The notes under the pieces are model-generated. The model did no database searches, was not told the origin of the DNA, and saw only the letters and a list, made by a program, of their open reading frames with translations. From BRH-c25 sp035417425 (GTDB lineage Bacteria; Bacillota; Clostridia; Lutisporales; Lutisporaceae), in the NCBI GenBank assembly GCA_035417425.1, contig DAOLPD010000083.1:1-12453 (forward strand): 12,453 nucleotides of DNA. The letters are read 5' to 3'. Each line of letters begins with the position of its first letter. Within the stretch, counting starts at the first letter, position 1. The position numbers were made by a program, and so were the translations under genes. Of the stretch, positions 1 to 7,634 are shown one piece after another.

Positions 1-909
1 TATCGGTATCTGAGTTATTGAACCCTTCCTGTCCCTTATCCTCCCTGCTCTTTCATATATGGTAGCAAGGTCAGTATACAGGTATCCGGGATAACCTCTT
101 CTCCCCGGAACTTCCTTACGTGCTGCAGACACTTCACGAAGAGCATCGCAGTAGTTTGTTATATCCGTCATTATTACAAGCACGTGCATATCCTTCTCAT
201 ATGCCAGGTACTCTGCTGCTGTCAGGGCCATACGAGGTGTGGCTATACGCTCGATAGCCGGGTCATTTGCAAGATTCATGAAAAGCACTGCCCTATCTAT
301 TGCACCGGTTCTCTTGAAGTCGGATACGAAGTAATCAGCATCTTCAAAGGTTATACCTATAGCAGCAAATACAACGGCGAATTTGCTTTCAGTACCCAGA
401 ACCTTAGCCTGTCTTGCAATCTGAGCTGCAAGCCTTGCATGAGGAAGGCCTGAGCCTGAGAAAACAGGAAGCTTCTGACCTCTAACCAGTGTATTAAGCC
501 CGTCAATTGCAGATATACCAGTCTGTATGAACTCCGAAGGATAGTCTCTGGCTGCCGGATTAATCGGGCTGCCGTTTATGTCGTTCCTTGATTCGGGAAT
601 AATTTTAGGTCCTCCGTCCTTTGGCCTTCCCAAGCCGTCAAATACTCTTCCCAGCATGTCGGTAGACACCGGCAGCTCAAGGCTGTGTCCTGTAAAACGA
701 ACTTTTCCTTCATTGATATTTATTCCGGTGGAGCCTTCAAACAGCTGCACCAGAGCAGTACTTCCGGAAACCTCCAGTACTTTTCCGCGGCGCTGCTCCC
801 CGTTTTTCATTTCGATCTCGACCAGTTCGTCAAACTTTACACCCTCTACCTGGTCAACAAACATAAGTGGTCCTGCAACTTCTTTAATGGTTTTATATTC
901 TTTTAGCAT
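1..909 (-). CDS. atpB: V/A-type ATPase subunit B (non-catalytic), 3' end outside window
   Basis: This is the regulatory, non-catalytic subunit that alternates with AtpA in the A3B3 head of the rotary ATPase. The first 303 residues are visible, of about 460 usual for the family; the frame is open to the window edge, so the gene is partial. It starts MLKEYKTIKEVAGPL, followed by a beta-barrel region and the nucleotide-binding fold. At residues 151-157 the catalytic P-loop is replaced by SGSGLPH, with no GKT, as is normal for B subunits. A GRRGYPGYLYTDLATIYERAGR-type stretch near residues 269-290 is also typical. The ATG lies in an ATGCTAA overlap with the atpA stop (7 nt shared), and a GGGAGGG ribosome site lies inside the end of atpA, so translation is probably coupled. 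Also called ntpB. The gene for subunit D would be expected next, beyond position 1. Confidence 0.96.
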   Translation of the reverse strand, partial: MLKEYKTIKEVAGPLMFVDQVEGVKFDELVEIEMKNGEQRRGKVLEVSGSTALVQLFEGSTGININEGKVRFTGHSLELPVSTDMLGRVFDGLGRPKDGGPKIIPESRNDINGSPINPAARDYPSEFIQTGISAIDGLNTLVRGQKLPVFSGSGLPHARLAAQIARQAKVLGTESKFAVVFAAIGITFEDADYFVSDFKRTGAIDRAVLFMNLANDPAIERIATPRMALTAAEYLAYEKDMHVLVIMTDITNYCDALREVSAARKEVPGRRGYPGYLYTDLATIYERAGRIRDRKGSITQIPI

Positions 910-2675
910 ACTAATTTCCCTCCCTTCGAAAGGATGGAAGCTATCTGATCTCTAATGTTAGCTTCAAGGATATCAAAGGATTCGATATCATTCTCAAGTA
1001 TGAGCTTTGCTTTTGCAATATCCTCCCTGACAGGAAGAGTGGTCAGTTCCTTATAGAATGCACCTTCACTCAATGCTTTTTGTCCTTCATGATAGAACAG
1101 CAGTATTGCTTTCAACATTCTATACTGCTTATGGATTGATGTATAGGTGTCAATTTCGTGGAAGGCATTTTGATGCAGATAGTCTTCTCTTATGCTCTTG
1201 GATGCTTCCAATGTAAATCTATCCTTTAATGAAAGGGCATCAAAGCCTACCAGCCTTACTATTTCGTTCAGCTCCGCCTCTTCCTGAAGCAGTCTCATGG
1301 CTTCCATCCTGAGGCTGTGCCATTCGGGTGCTACTTCCTGTGTAAACCAGTCACCCAATCTGTCAAGGTACAAGGAGTAACTCTGCAGCCAGTTAATTGC
1401 CGGGAAGTGTCTTCTGTAAGCCAGAGCAGCATCCAAGCCCCAGAACACCTTTACTATTCTCAGTGTTGCCTGGGTTACAGGCTCTGACAAGTCTCCTCCC
1501 GGAGGTGATACCGCACCGACTGCAGTAAGAGCGCCTTCTCTGTCATCAGTTCCAACGCATACAACCTTTCCGGCTCTCTCATAGAACTCTGCAGCTCTCG
1601 AACCAAGGTATGCGGGATATCCTTCTTCACCGGGCATTTCCTCCAGACGTCCGGACATTTCACGAAGTGCCTCCGCCCAACGAGAGGTTGAGTCTGCCAT
1701 CAGAGCTACGGAATAACCCATGTCTCTGAAATATTCGCCTATTGTGATGCCGGTATATATACTTGCTTCACGGGCTGCAACCGGCATGTCGGATGTGTTT
1801 GCAATCAGAACCGTACGCTTCATCAGTGGCTCTCCGGTTTTCGGGTCCTTAAGCTCCGGGAACTCCATAAGAACGTCGGTCATCTCGTTTCCACGCTCAC
1901 CGCAGCCTATATAAACAACTATCTCTGCATCTGCCCACTTTGCCAGCTGATGCTGTACAACTGTCTTACCGCTTCCGAAAGGACCCGGGATGCAGGCCGT
2001 TCCGCCTTTTGCAACCGGGAAGAATGTATCTATTATTCTCTGTCCTGTGGTCATAGGTGTTGACGGAGACAATTTTTCTTTATAAGGTCTTCCCTTTCTT
2101 ACCGGCCACTTCTGGAGCATCTGTACTTCCTTTATTCCGTCTTTTGTCTTAATCTTTGCCACTGTTTCCAGAATGGTGAACTCTCCGGAATAAATTTCCT
2201 CTATGGTCCCTTCAATGCCATGAGGAACCATTATTTTATGAACAACTATGGAAGTCTCTTTAACTGTACCTATAATATCTCCTGCTTTTACAGCGTCGCC
2301 TTTTTTTGCCGAAGGTTCAAAATTCCACTTTCTTGTCTTGTTAAGTTTTTCTACCTGAACACCTCTGGCTATATGGTCGCCGGATGCGCTTCTTACGACG
2401 TCAAGAGGCCTTTGGATACCATCAAAAATCGACTCAATAAGCCCCGGTCCCAGTTCAACGCTAAGAGGCTCACCGGTGGAAACAACCGGTTCTCCCGGCC
2501 CTAAGCCTGAGGTTTCCTCATATACCTGTATTGAAGCTTTATCGCCTCTTATTTCTATTATTTCACCTATAAGATTTTTATCACTAACGCGCACAACGTC
2601 ATACATCTTTGCATCCAGCATGCCTTCCGCTATGACAAGAGGACCTGATACTTTTATAATTCTACCATCGCTCAA
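903..2675 (-). CDS. atpA: V/A-type ATPase catalytic subunit A
   Basis: This is the catalytic subunit of the head, hydrolysing or making ATP. With the start chosen here it has 590 residues, the normal family length. The N-terminal barrel begins SDGRIIKVSGPLVIAEGM. The inserted 'non-homologous' region lies roughly at residues 90-190. The P-loop GPFGSGKT is at 231-238 (Lys237), and GCGERGNE carries the expected catalytic glutamate at 260. An ADSTSRWAEALREMSGRLEEMPGEEGYP block follows further on. The frame is open upstream to an ATG at 2747, but the 24 extra residues do not resemble the family, overlap atpF, and lack a ribosome site. The TTG at 2675 follows GAAGG by 8 nt and matches the family start. 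It lies 4 nt after the atpF stop and overlaps atpB by 7 nt. Also called ntpA. Confidence 0.96.
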   Translation of the reverse strand: MSDGRIIKVSGPLVIAEGMLDAKMYDVVRVSDKNLIGEIIEIRGDKASIQVYEETSGLGPGEPVVSTGEPLSVELGPGLIESIFDGIQRPLDVVRSASGDHIARGVQVEKLNKTRKWNFEPSAKKGDAVKAGDIIGTVKETSIVVHKIMVPHGIEGTIEEIYSGEFTILETVAKIKTKDGIKEVQMLQKWPVRKGRPYKEKLSPSTPMTTGQRIIDTFFPVAKGGTACIPGPFGSGKTVVQHQLAKWADAEIVVYIGCGERGNEMTDVLMEFPELKDPKTGEPLMKRTVLIANTSDMPVAAREASIYTGITIGEYFRDMGYSVALMADSTSRWAEALREMSGRLEEMPGEEGYPAYLGSRAAEFYERAGKVVCVGTDDREGALTAVGAVSPPGGDLSEPVTQATLRIVKVFWGLDAALAYRRHFPAINWLQSYSLYLDRLGDWFTQEVAPEWHSLRMEAMRLLQEEAELNEIVRLVGFDALSLKDRFTLEASKSIREDYLHQNAFHEIDTYTSIHKQYRMLKAILLFYHEGQKALSEGAFYKELTTLPVREDIAKAKLILENDIESFDILEANIRDQIASILSKGGKLVC

Positions 2676-2679
2676 GTTA

Positions 2680-3009
2680 TCAACCTTCTTTCCCGAATAA
2701 TATATCTGAACCGATAGCTTTCTCGACTGATTTTTTGACACCGTCAATCCCTAATCCCAAAGTTCCCCTGTTATTAGGAATCATGATTATTGCCGGAGTC
2801 AAGGAATTCTTATATTCACCGATTGCTTCGTCCAAATCCTTGGCAAGCTGCTCTGTTACAAAAATCACTGCGTAGTTCTCCTTTGCCAGCTTGTGAATCA
2901 ATCTGTTGGCCTCTCTTATATCGTTGGTCGGAAATACCGATATCCCTAAAGCCTTAAAACCCAGTATTGAGTCCTTGTCCCCAATTACTCCAATCTTATA
3001 CATATACAT
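2680..3009 (-). CDS. atpF: V/A-type ATPase subunit F (central stalk)
   Basis: A small central-rotor subunit that binds subunit D and links the head to the membrane ring; it is called NtpG in Enterococcus hirae nomenclature. It has 109 residues with a Rossmann-like alternating pattern. The start KIGVIGDKDSILGFKALG is characteristic of the family, as is IIMIPNNRGTLGLGIDGVKKSVEKAIGSDIL near the C-terminus. Three starts are possible: GTG at 3012, ATG at 3009 and ATG at 3003. The ATG at 3009 has the best spacing (7 nt) from AAAGG, while 3003 would give the most family-like start MYKIG. The gene overlaps the end of atpC by 14 nt, indicating coupled translation, and ends 4 nt before the atpA TTG. 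Confidence 0.93.
   Translation of the reverse strand: MYMYKIGVIGDKDSILGFKALGISVFPTNDIREANRLIHKLAKENYAVIFVTEQLAKDLDEAIGEYKNSLTPAIIMIPNNRGTLGLGIDGVKKSVEKAIGSDILFGKEG
2684..2688 (-). promoter_or_regulatory. Ribosome binding site deciding the atpA TTG start
   Basis: GAAGG sits 8 nt before the TTG at 2675, inside the last codons of atpF. No comparable site precedes the ATG at 2747. This, with the family alignment at the N-terminus, supports the TTG start and suggests coupling of atpA translation to atpF termination. Confidence 0.7.
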
Positions 3010-3997
3010 CACGTAGCCTTTCTCTAATCAATTCATTCGGAATCTCATTGATTTTTCCGACCATTATCATTCTGATAATCTTTGTCTCATTCTCCTTGGC
3101 CATGAGATAACCAATCAGGGGTTCGATTCCAAATGCAACAAACTTGCCCTTCTTTGCGAGTTCAAATATAAAATCGTCAGAAAGCTTTTCAAATTTAGTC
3201 AGGGATTTCGTCTTAATGTAGTTGCTTATACCTTCCTCCACTACCTTTCCGTAATCCTTGTAGGCCAATCTGTCAATTAGTGTTTCCAAGGATTCATCAA
3301 AGATATCGCTGAAGAATGCATAATCCAGCTTTCCGTTTTCAAGTATTACTTTTTTAAGGAATTCCCGCCCATAGCCCATTGACTTTACTCTAACCAGAGA
3401 CTTAATATTTATCAAGTCTATCTGAGCTGATATATAGTCGGTTAAAAAGCTGCTCTTGTTATCCTTTGCTGCTTTATACATCAGTTTATACAGAGCTTTG
3501 TCCAGAGTCACATCAATTAGCTGCGGATCGGGGTTAACCGTAAACTCTCCTACAACTTCTTCCAAGGATTCTCTTACAAGGGGGTCCAAATCACTGAAAA
3601 CCTTTTCTTTGACCATTCCTTTAAGCTGCTGAATCGGTATAGTGCCAATTTCGCTCAATAATTCGTCATTCTCTTCATCAAGGTAACTGCTTTTCAGAAG
3701 AGTCTTCAAATTGTGAATGTCGTATCTCAGCTGAAACAGATTTGTTAGTTCCGGAACCGGAGATATTTCCGAAAGAAGCTTATAGGTATTCGAAAGCTCC
3801 TTGGAAAGCACTGATTCATAGTCTTCAATACTCTTCATCTCAGAAATTGAGTTTGCATATTCTGTTTCATACAGTATTTTAATAATTTCGTCTGCGTTCC
3901 TGGCTTCTATCATTCTCTCGATTTTTGCCTTATCAAGAAGCTTCGTTTCCAGTGCTCGTATTCTGGTAACAGAATATAGGTATTTATTTTCACTCAT
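2996..3997 (-). CDS. atpC: V/A-type ATPase subunit C (d-type rotor adaptor)
   Basis: A funnel-shaped, mostly helical subunit that sits on the membrane rotor ring and receives the central stalk. Its 333 residues match the usual length of about 330. The beginning NKYLYSVTRIRALETKLLDKAKIERMIEA is typical, and the rest is all-helical and soluble, with no membrane segment. The ATG is preceded by AAAGGAGG with 9 nt spacing, the strongest kind of site in this operon. A 45-nt gap separates it from atpE upstream, and its last 14 nt overlap atpF. Also called ntpC. Assignment is secure from family pattern and gene order. Confidence 0.94.
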   Translation of the reverse strand: MSENKYLYSVTRIRALETKLLDKAKIERMIEARNADEIIKILYETEYANSISEMKSIEDYESVLSKELSNTYKLLSEISPVPELTNLFQLRYDIHNLKTLLKSSYLDEENDELLSEIGTIPIQQLKGMVKEKVFSDLDPLVRESLEEVVGEFTVNPDPQLIDVTLDKALYKLMYKAAKDNKSSFLTDYISAQIDLINIKSLVRVKSMGYGREFLKKVILENGKLDYAFFSDIFDESLETLIDRLAYKDYGKVVEEGISNYIKTKSLTKFEKLSDDFIFELAKKGKFVAFGIEPLIGYLMAKENETKIIRMIMVGKINEIPNELIRERLRDVYV

Positions 3998-4033
3998 TGA
4001 GCTTATCCTCCTTTCTTCCAGTTAACGAGTTCT

Positions 4034-4048
4034 GCATAATTATTATGC
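4034..4048. repeat. 15-bp perfect palindrome at the end of atpE
   Basis: GCATAAT-T-ATTATGC spans the last sense codons and the stop codon of atpE. As RNA it could form at most a 5-6 bp AU-rich hairpin. No T-run follows, so it is not an intrinsic terminator. It might mark an mRNA processing or stability point between atpE and atpC, or be chance. Confidence 0.35.
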
Positions 4049-4645
4049 CCGGAAGAAAATCTCAGCTACCTTCGGTTCAATTTCATCTCTATAGAGCCTT
4101 ATGATTGCCTCGAAAGAGTTATTAATCTCTACTCCCTGGCTCTTTAAAATGAAGCCTCCGGAAATATTCCTGGTTTCATCCGATATTTTAACATTGCCCT
4201 TTTTTCCAGCAGCTGCAAGGGTCTTATTCAGTTTATTGAGAAAATCTGAAGAAAGCTTTTTTCTGCCTGATTCAGAGAAGACGATCTCTTCTTCTCCGCT
4301 TTCCACCGAAGCCATCAACATGTCTATGATTACTTTCTCATACCTGCTGTCTTCCAAGTTGTTCATTCTCTCAAGAACTTTATCAAAAACCTCTTCTATA
4401 GCCTTCTGCTTTGCAGCTAATACATCCTTGCGCATCTCAAGCTCAACGATTGAATTAATTATCCTTTTCTTTTCACTGACATCATAAACAGATTTCTGCG
4501 AAATCTCCTTCGCTCTGGATGCGGCTTTCTGTTTAGCCTTTTCTACAATTTCATTGGCTTGGAGTCTCGCTTTTTCCAATATTTCTTTCGCTTTTAAATC
4601 TGCATCCTGTAAGATTTTCTCCTTAATGTTATCTACTCCTGCCAT
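4043..4645 (-). CDS. atpE: V/A-type ATPase subunit E (peripheral stalk)
   Basis: This is the peripheral-stalk subunit that pairs with the AtpH/G coiled coil and holds the head still against rotor torque. It has 200 residues, the family norm. The first ~60 residues are a charged heptad-like helix rich in Ala, Lys and Glu (KEKILQDADLKAKEILEKAR onwards). A globular C-terminal domain carries ISGGFILKSQGVEINNSFEAIIR and ends in EIEPKVAEIFF, typical of the family. A GGGAGTGG ribosome site precedes the ATG, and the gene begins 13 nt after the atpK stop. Also called ntpE. Confidence 0.94.
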   Translation of the reverse strand: MAGVDNIKEKILQDADLKAKEILEKARLQANEIVEKAKQKAASRAKEISQKSVYDVSEKKRIINSIVELEMRKDVLAAKQKAIEEVFDKVLERMNNLEDSRYEKVIIDMLMASVESGEEEIVFSESGRKKLSSDFLNKLNKTLAAAGKKGNVKISDETRNISGGFILKSQGVEINNSFEAIIRLYRDEIEPKVAEIFFRA

Positions 4646-4658
4646 TTAAGCCACTCCC

Positions 4659-5153
4659 TTATAATTTGATGCCGTTAAGCATGAGGAATGATGCCAGCAA
4701 TGAAAGAACCGCATAGGTTTCAACCATTGCAGGATAAATCATACCTTTTCCAAACTCTTCAGGCCTCTTGGCAATTATTCCACAGCTTGCAGCTGAAGCT
4801 TTTCCCTGGTAAATAGCAGATATAAGTCCAACAATTCCAATTGGTACCCCGGACAACATAAGCATAAGCCCCTGCTCTACAGTTACAGGTACTATTGTTC
4901 CGAATACACCAATCTTTGACCAAATAAGAAATCCGATCAGCAAACCGTAGATACCCTGAGTTCCGGGAAGTGCCTGCAAAAGAAGCGTCTTACCGAATTT
5001 GCTCGGATCTTCAGTTATTACTCCTGCCGCAGCCTGACCTGCTATGCCTACACCTATTGCAGATCCGCAGCCTGCAAGACCTGCTGCAATTGCTGAACCA
5101 AGAAATGCGAGATACAAACCAGAGTTACCCATAAATTCCATCAAGTTTTCCAT
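4659..5153 (-). CDS. atpK: V/A-type ATPase rotor ring subunit K, predicted Na+-binding
   Basis: A membrane rotor subunit (16-kDa proteolipid, NtpK type) that forms the ion-carrying ring. It has 164 residues with four hydrophobic helices (about 12-40, 55-80, 90-117 and 135-160), a double hairpin rather than the 8-kDa single hairpin. The two halves repeat the pattern of small residues. The residues that coordinate Na+ in the Enterococcus hirae ring (Leu61, Thr64, Gln65, Tyr68, Gln110, Glu139) have equivalents here at Leu62, Thr65, Gln66, Tyr69 (in LPGTQGIYG), Gln116 (IYQGK) and Glu145 (MVETYA). As expected for a duplicated subunit, only the second hairpin keeps the ion-binding carboxylate. The ATG follows AGGGAGG, with a U-rich stretch further upstream. 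Confidence 0.96.
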   Translation of the reverse strand: MENLMEFMGNSGLYLAFLGSAIAAGLAGCGSAIGVGIAGQAAAGVITEDPSKFGKTLLLQALPGTQGIYGLLIGFLIWSKIGVFGTIVPVTVEQGLMLMLSGVPIGIVGLISAIYQGKASAASCGIIAKRPEEFGKGMIYPAMVETYAVLSLLASFLMLNGIKL

Positions 5154-5163
5154 TATTATATTG

Positions 5164-5199
5164 CCTCCCTTTTCGTTAAAAAAATACTTTATAATAAAA
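5164..5199 (-). promoter_or_regulatory. U-rich atpK translation initiation region
   Basis: The atpI-atpK gap on the minus strand is U-rich, including a run of seven T's at 5178-5184. It then holds AGGGAGG (5164-5170), 10 nt before the atpK ATG. No GC stem precedes the T-run, so it is not a terminator. In the E. coli F-type ATPase operon, a U-rich sequence before the ring-subunit gene is a known translational enhancer. A similar role here, to supply the multi-copy ring subunit, is inference. Confidence 0.4.
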
Positions 5200-7116
5200 T
5201 TACTCTTGTATATATTTAGTCCTTATTCTAAGCGGATTAAAGGGCTTTCCCTCACCCTCATAGAATTTTCCGAAGAACTCAACATATTGGAGTCGGCTTG
5301 TATGCACATAAGCTCCCAAAATTCCAAGAGCTGTATTAAATACATGTGCAAAAGCCAGAAATGCAACCATTATAACCTTTCCAACAATGCTGCCACCCAT
5401 CATAAGGCCCATTGCATTAAAAACCTGGGCAATAACGCCTGTTGCCAAGCATAATGCAAACAATCTTGAATATGACAATACATCACCTAAAAATCCGCTG
5501 ACATTATACAAAGCCAGTACACCTGATATCAGTCTCTTGAAGATGTTCTTTTCAGACCTTGCAGCAAAAATCACGGTGCCTAATGCCCCTATTATTGCCA
5601 TATATTTGCCTATTACCGCAAGGGGCGGCAGAGCCAGGAACATAAGTCCGGTCAGCAGCATAAGCCAAAGCACCTGGTCATATATTGCATCCATGATATT
5701 GCCTGCTTTGATATTTTGGTATGCCTGCAGTATATATCCGGTATAAAGATGTATTACTCCAAGGATCAAACAGAATATCAGCATCTTGAGCGGCTCATCC
5801 AATGGATTGAACCACCATGGTTTAACTTTTATCAAATCTCCAAGCCAGCCTCCGAAGATTCCTCCCCAAAAGAAAGTGGAAATCCCTCCAAAGAACATAA
5901 TCCACATCATGCTTTTCATTCCGCCCTGCGGTTTATACTTGTAAAGAACATAACCGGTCAAAGCTGACATAAATATCCCATATACAGCATCTGTTACCAT
6001 CATACCGAAGAAAACCACAAAGAATGGTGCCATGAAGATATTTGGATCTATACCCTTTGCATTCGGTACACTGTACAAGTCAGTTATCATCTCATATGGC
6101 TTTACCGGTTTTGGATTGTTCAGAAGCACCGGTATCTCATCCTCTTCACTTGGGTCTTCAAAGCTTATGGTATACTTATCGGTAATATCATCCATCAGCT
6201 TCGTCATATTATCAGCAAACTTCTCCGGTATCCATCCCTGCAGCATAAATGTCTTGTCCGTTTTAATGAAATCCTTTACCACGCTGCGTCTGTCTTTTTC
6301 TATTGAAAGCAAATCATATAGTATTTCAAGGAACCCTGATTCAGGTACCATTGCTTCAGCTTTTTTTGCCAGCTCTTTTTTTACGTTCTCCAAATTGCTG
6401 ATTTCTACTTTAATTCTATTGATGTTTTCTTCAGGAGTTCCTGAATATTCGCTAAAGGTTACCTTTGTCCATCCGACCTGCTTAAGGAGTTGAGAAATTC
6501 TCTCTTCACATGTTTGATGGTATATCACCATAAAATATGAATTTTCCTTTTCTACGCCTACTTTTTCCAGATATGCAGTCAGATCCTCATCTTTTACAGC
6601 AGCACTAAGCTCCTCTTCATATTTGCTTGCTATAAACCCCAAAATGGAGTTGGTATTATGAGTAGTGCCTATCTCCTCAAGTTTTTCTTTCAAGGTCAGC
6701 CACGGAGTAAGCTGCGCTATTGCATTGTTCAGTTTTGTTTCAGAGCTTTTAATCTCTGTAAATCTGCTGTCAATGCTTCTGCAGTTTTCATAAATCTCAT
6801 TGAGCTTTTCTTCATTGTCAAGGTACTCTTTGCGTTTTGTTTCATCCACTTGAACTTTTTGAGCAAACAAAGGCTTTTTCGCCGTATTGAATTTGCCTAA
6901 AAAATCAAGGGAGTATTTTACTTGCGAAAGCTTCGCCTCCAGCCTGCCCACAGCTTCATTATCGCTGTCGGGCTGCAACTCTTCGAAGCCTTGTTCCATT
7001 CGCTCTTCAAGGTTCACTACCTGCAGATAACCGAATCTCTGCAGGCCATTGAGTATCTCATTTTTTTCAGACTGGAGAGCTATCATGGTGGCTTTTTTCA
7101 TTTTAACTATTGCCAT
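5200..7116 (-). CDS. atpI: V/A-type ATPase subunit I (membrane stator, a-type)
   Basis: The stator subunit that forms the two ion half-channels against the K ring and anchors the peripheral stalks. It has 638 residues, a normal length. Residues 1-345 are a soluble arm with long coiled coils. Residues 355-605 hold about eight hydrophobic segments (roughly 360-380, 380-394, 402-424, 444-463, 482-500, 504-518, 552-575, 578-604). The motif LSYSRLFALCLATGVIAQVFN carries Arg551, which by position is the conserved arginine needed for ion transfer. A second conserved arginine, Arg608, lies in HTSRLQYVEFFGKFYEGEG near the C-terminus. The ATG overlaps the end of atpH by 14 nt; the nearest ribosome site (GAGAGG) is 13 nt upstream, so coupling to atpH probably helps initiation. 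Also called ntpI. Confidence 0.96.
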   Translation of the reverse strand: MAIVKMKKATMIALQSEKNEILNGLQRFGYLQVVNLEERMEQGFEELQPDSDNEAVGRLEAKLSQVKYSLDFLGKFNTAKKPLFAQKVQVDETKRKEYLDNEEKLNEIYENCRSIDSRFTEIKSSETKLNNAIAQLTPWLTLKEKLEEIGTTHNTNSILGFIASKYEEELSAAVKDEDLTAYLEKVGVEKENSYFMVIYHQTCEERISQLLKQVGWTKVTFSEYSGTPEENINRIKVEISNLENVKKELAKKAEAMVPESGFLEILYDLLSIEKDRRSVVKDFIKTDKTFMLQGWIPEKFADNMTKLMDDITDKYTISFEDPSEEDEIPVLLNNPKPVKPYEMITDLYSVPNAKGIDPNIFMAPFFVVFFGMMVTDAVYGIFMSALTGYVLYKYKPQGGMKSMMWIMFFGGISTFFWGGIFGGWLGDLIKVKPWWFNPLDEPLKMLIFCLILGVIHLYTGYILQAYQNIKAGNIMDAIYDQVLWLMLLTGLMFLALPPLAVIGKYMAIIGALGTVIFAARSEKNIFKRLISGVLALYNVSGFLGDVLSYSRLFALCLATGVIAQVFNAMGLMMGGSIVGKVIMVAFLAFAHVFNTALGILGAYVHTSRLQYVEFFGKFYEGEGKPFNPLRIRTKYIQE

Positions 7117-7429
7117 TCATATTCACAATCCTCTCCATCACCAAATTCACTGCCTCTTCCATTTTTTCCTCAGCTTTTCGCCTCAGTTCCTGACATAATT
7201 CGTCATTTCGCTTCCTCTTGCTTTCAGCCTCCTGATTGGCCTCCTTTTCTGCAGCTTCCAGCTGCTTTTTACTTTCCTGAATTGCTTGGTCCTCGGCGGC
7301 TTTAATGATATGTTCAGCCTCTTGTTCTGCGCACATCAAGATGTCTTTGGCTTTCTGCTGTGCTGCTTTGATCTTCTCTTCAGCCGCAAGTTCTGTCTCC
7401 CTAATCCCCTTGATGATATCCGTAGTCAA
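7103..7429 (-). CDS. atpH: V/A-type ATPase subunit H/G (peripheral stalk coiled coil)
   Basis: The first gene of the operon encodes the long coiled-coil partner of AtpE in the peripheral stalk (NtpF in E. hirae naming, subunit G in others). With the TTG start it has 108 residues, the family length. It begins TTDIIKGIRETELAAEEKI and is almost entirely Glu/Lys/Ala/Gln helix, with no globular domain. The frame stays open upstream to a GTG at 7468 (121 residues), but that start has no ribosome site. The TTG has AGAGGTGG 8 nt upstream, and the family similarity begins here. It overlaps atpI by 14 nt. Naming varies between databases; the family call is firm, the exact start less so. Confidence 0.85.
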   Translation of the reverse strand: MTTDIIKGIRETELAAEEKIKAAQQKAKDILMCAEQEAEHIIKAAEDQAIQESKKQLEAAEKEANQEAESKRKRNDELCQELRRKAEEKMEEAVNLVMERIVNMNGNS

Positions 7430-7437
7430 ATGCTTCA

Positions 7438-7445
7438 CCACCTCT
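7438..7445 (-). promoter_or_regulatory. Ribosome binding site deciding the atpH TTG start
   Basis: AGAGGTGG ends 8 nt before the TTG at 7429. The alternative GTG starts at 7441 and 7438 lie inside or beside this site, and the GTG at 7468 has no purine-rich site in front, so TTG is the best-supported start. Confidence 0.6.
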
Positions 7446-7589
7446 TTCAATAATGATATTATTAACACTGCTAGATAAACAACATTTCAGTATTGAAACT
7501 TATGCTGTCTATTTCGTTATAAAACAGCAAAATCCTTCATTAAAAGTTTAATACATATTTAACTATTAATAAAATTCAAAATTCCTCAA

Positions 7590-7618
7590 ATACTATTAAT
7601 TATTTAATTTAACGCCAA
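7590..7618 (-). promoter_or_regulatory. Weak candidate promoter of the ATPase operon
   Basis: The AT-rich spacer between nth and atpH (7430-7634) should contain the operon promoter unless it is read through from nth. The best spaced pair I find is TTGGCG (7613-7618) - 17 nt - TAGTAT (7590-7595), each 4/6 to consensus, giving a leader of about 150 nt. A lone TATAAC lies nearer the gene without a good -35. The leader also holds a 6-bp hairpin with arms at 7503-7508 and 7524-7529. No convincing terminator for nth is visible. Confidence 0.25.
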
Positions 7619-7634
7619 TTTATTCATTTTCCCT

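Noticed and set aside
184..453. Plus-strand open frame of 89 codons near the window start
   Set aside because: It is the reverse of the well-conserved atpB coding sequence, which continues unbroken off the left edge.
5178..5184. Run of seven T's on the minus strand after atpI, as a possible intrinsic terminator
   Set aside because: No GC-containing stem precedes it, and the downstream genes belong to the same complex, so termination here is unlikely.
5044..5454. 136-residue plus-strand open frame opposite atpK/atpI
   Set aside because: It lies antisense to two clear ATPase genes and their spacer, has no ribosome site, and the product is low-complexity and unlike any family I know. Similar long antisense frames opposite atpA, atpE, nth, the radical SAM gene and the aminopeptidase gene were dropped for the same reason.
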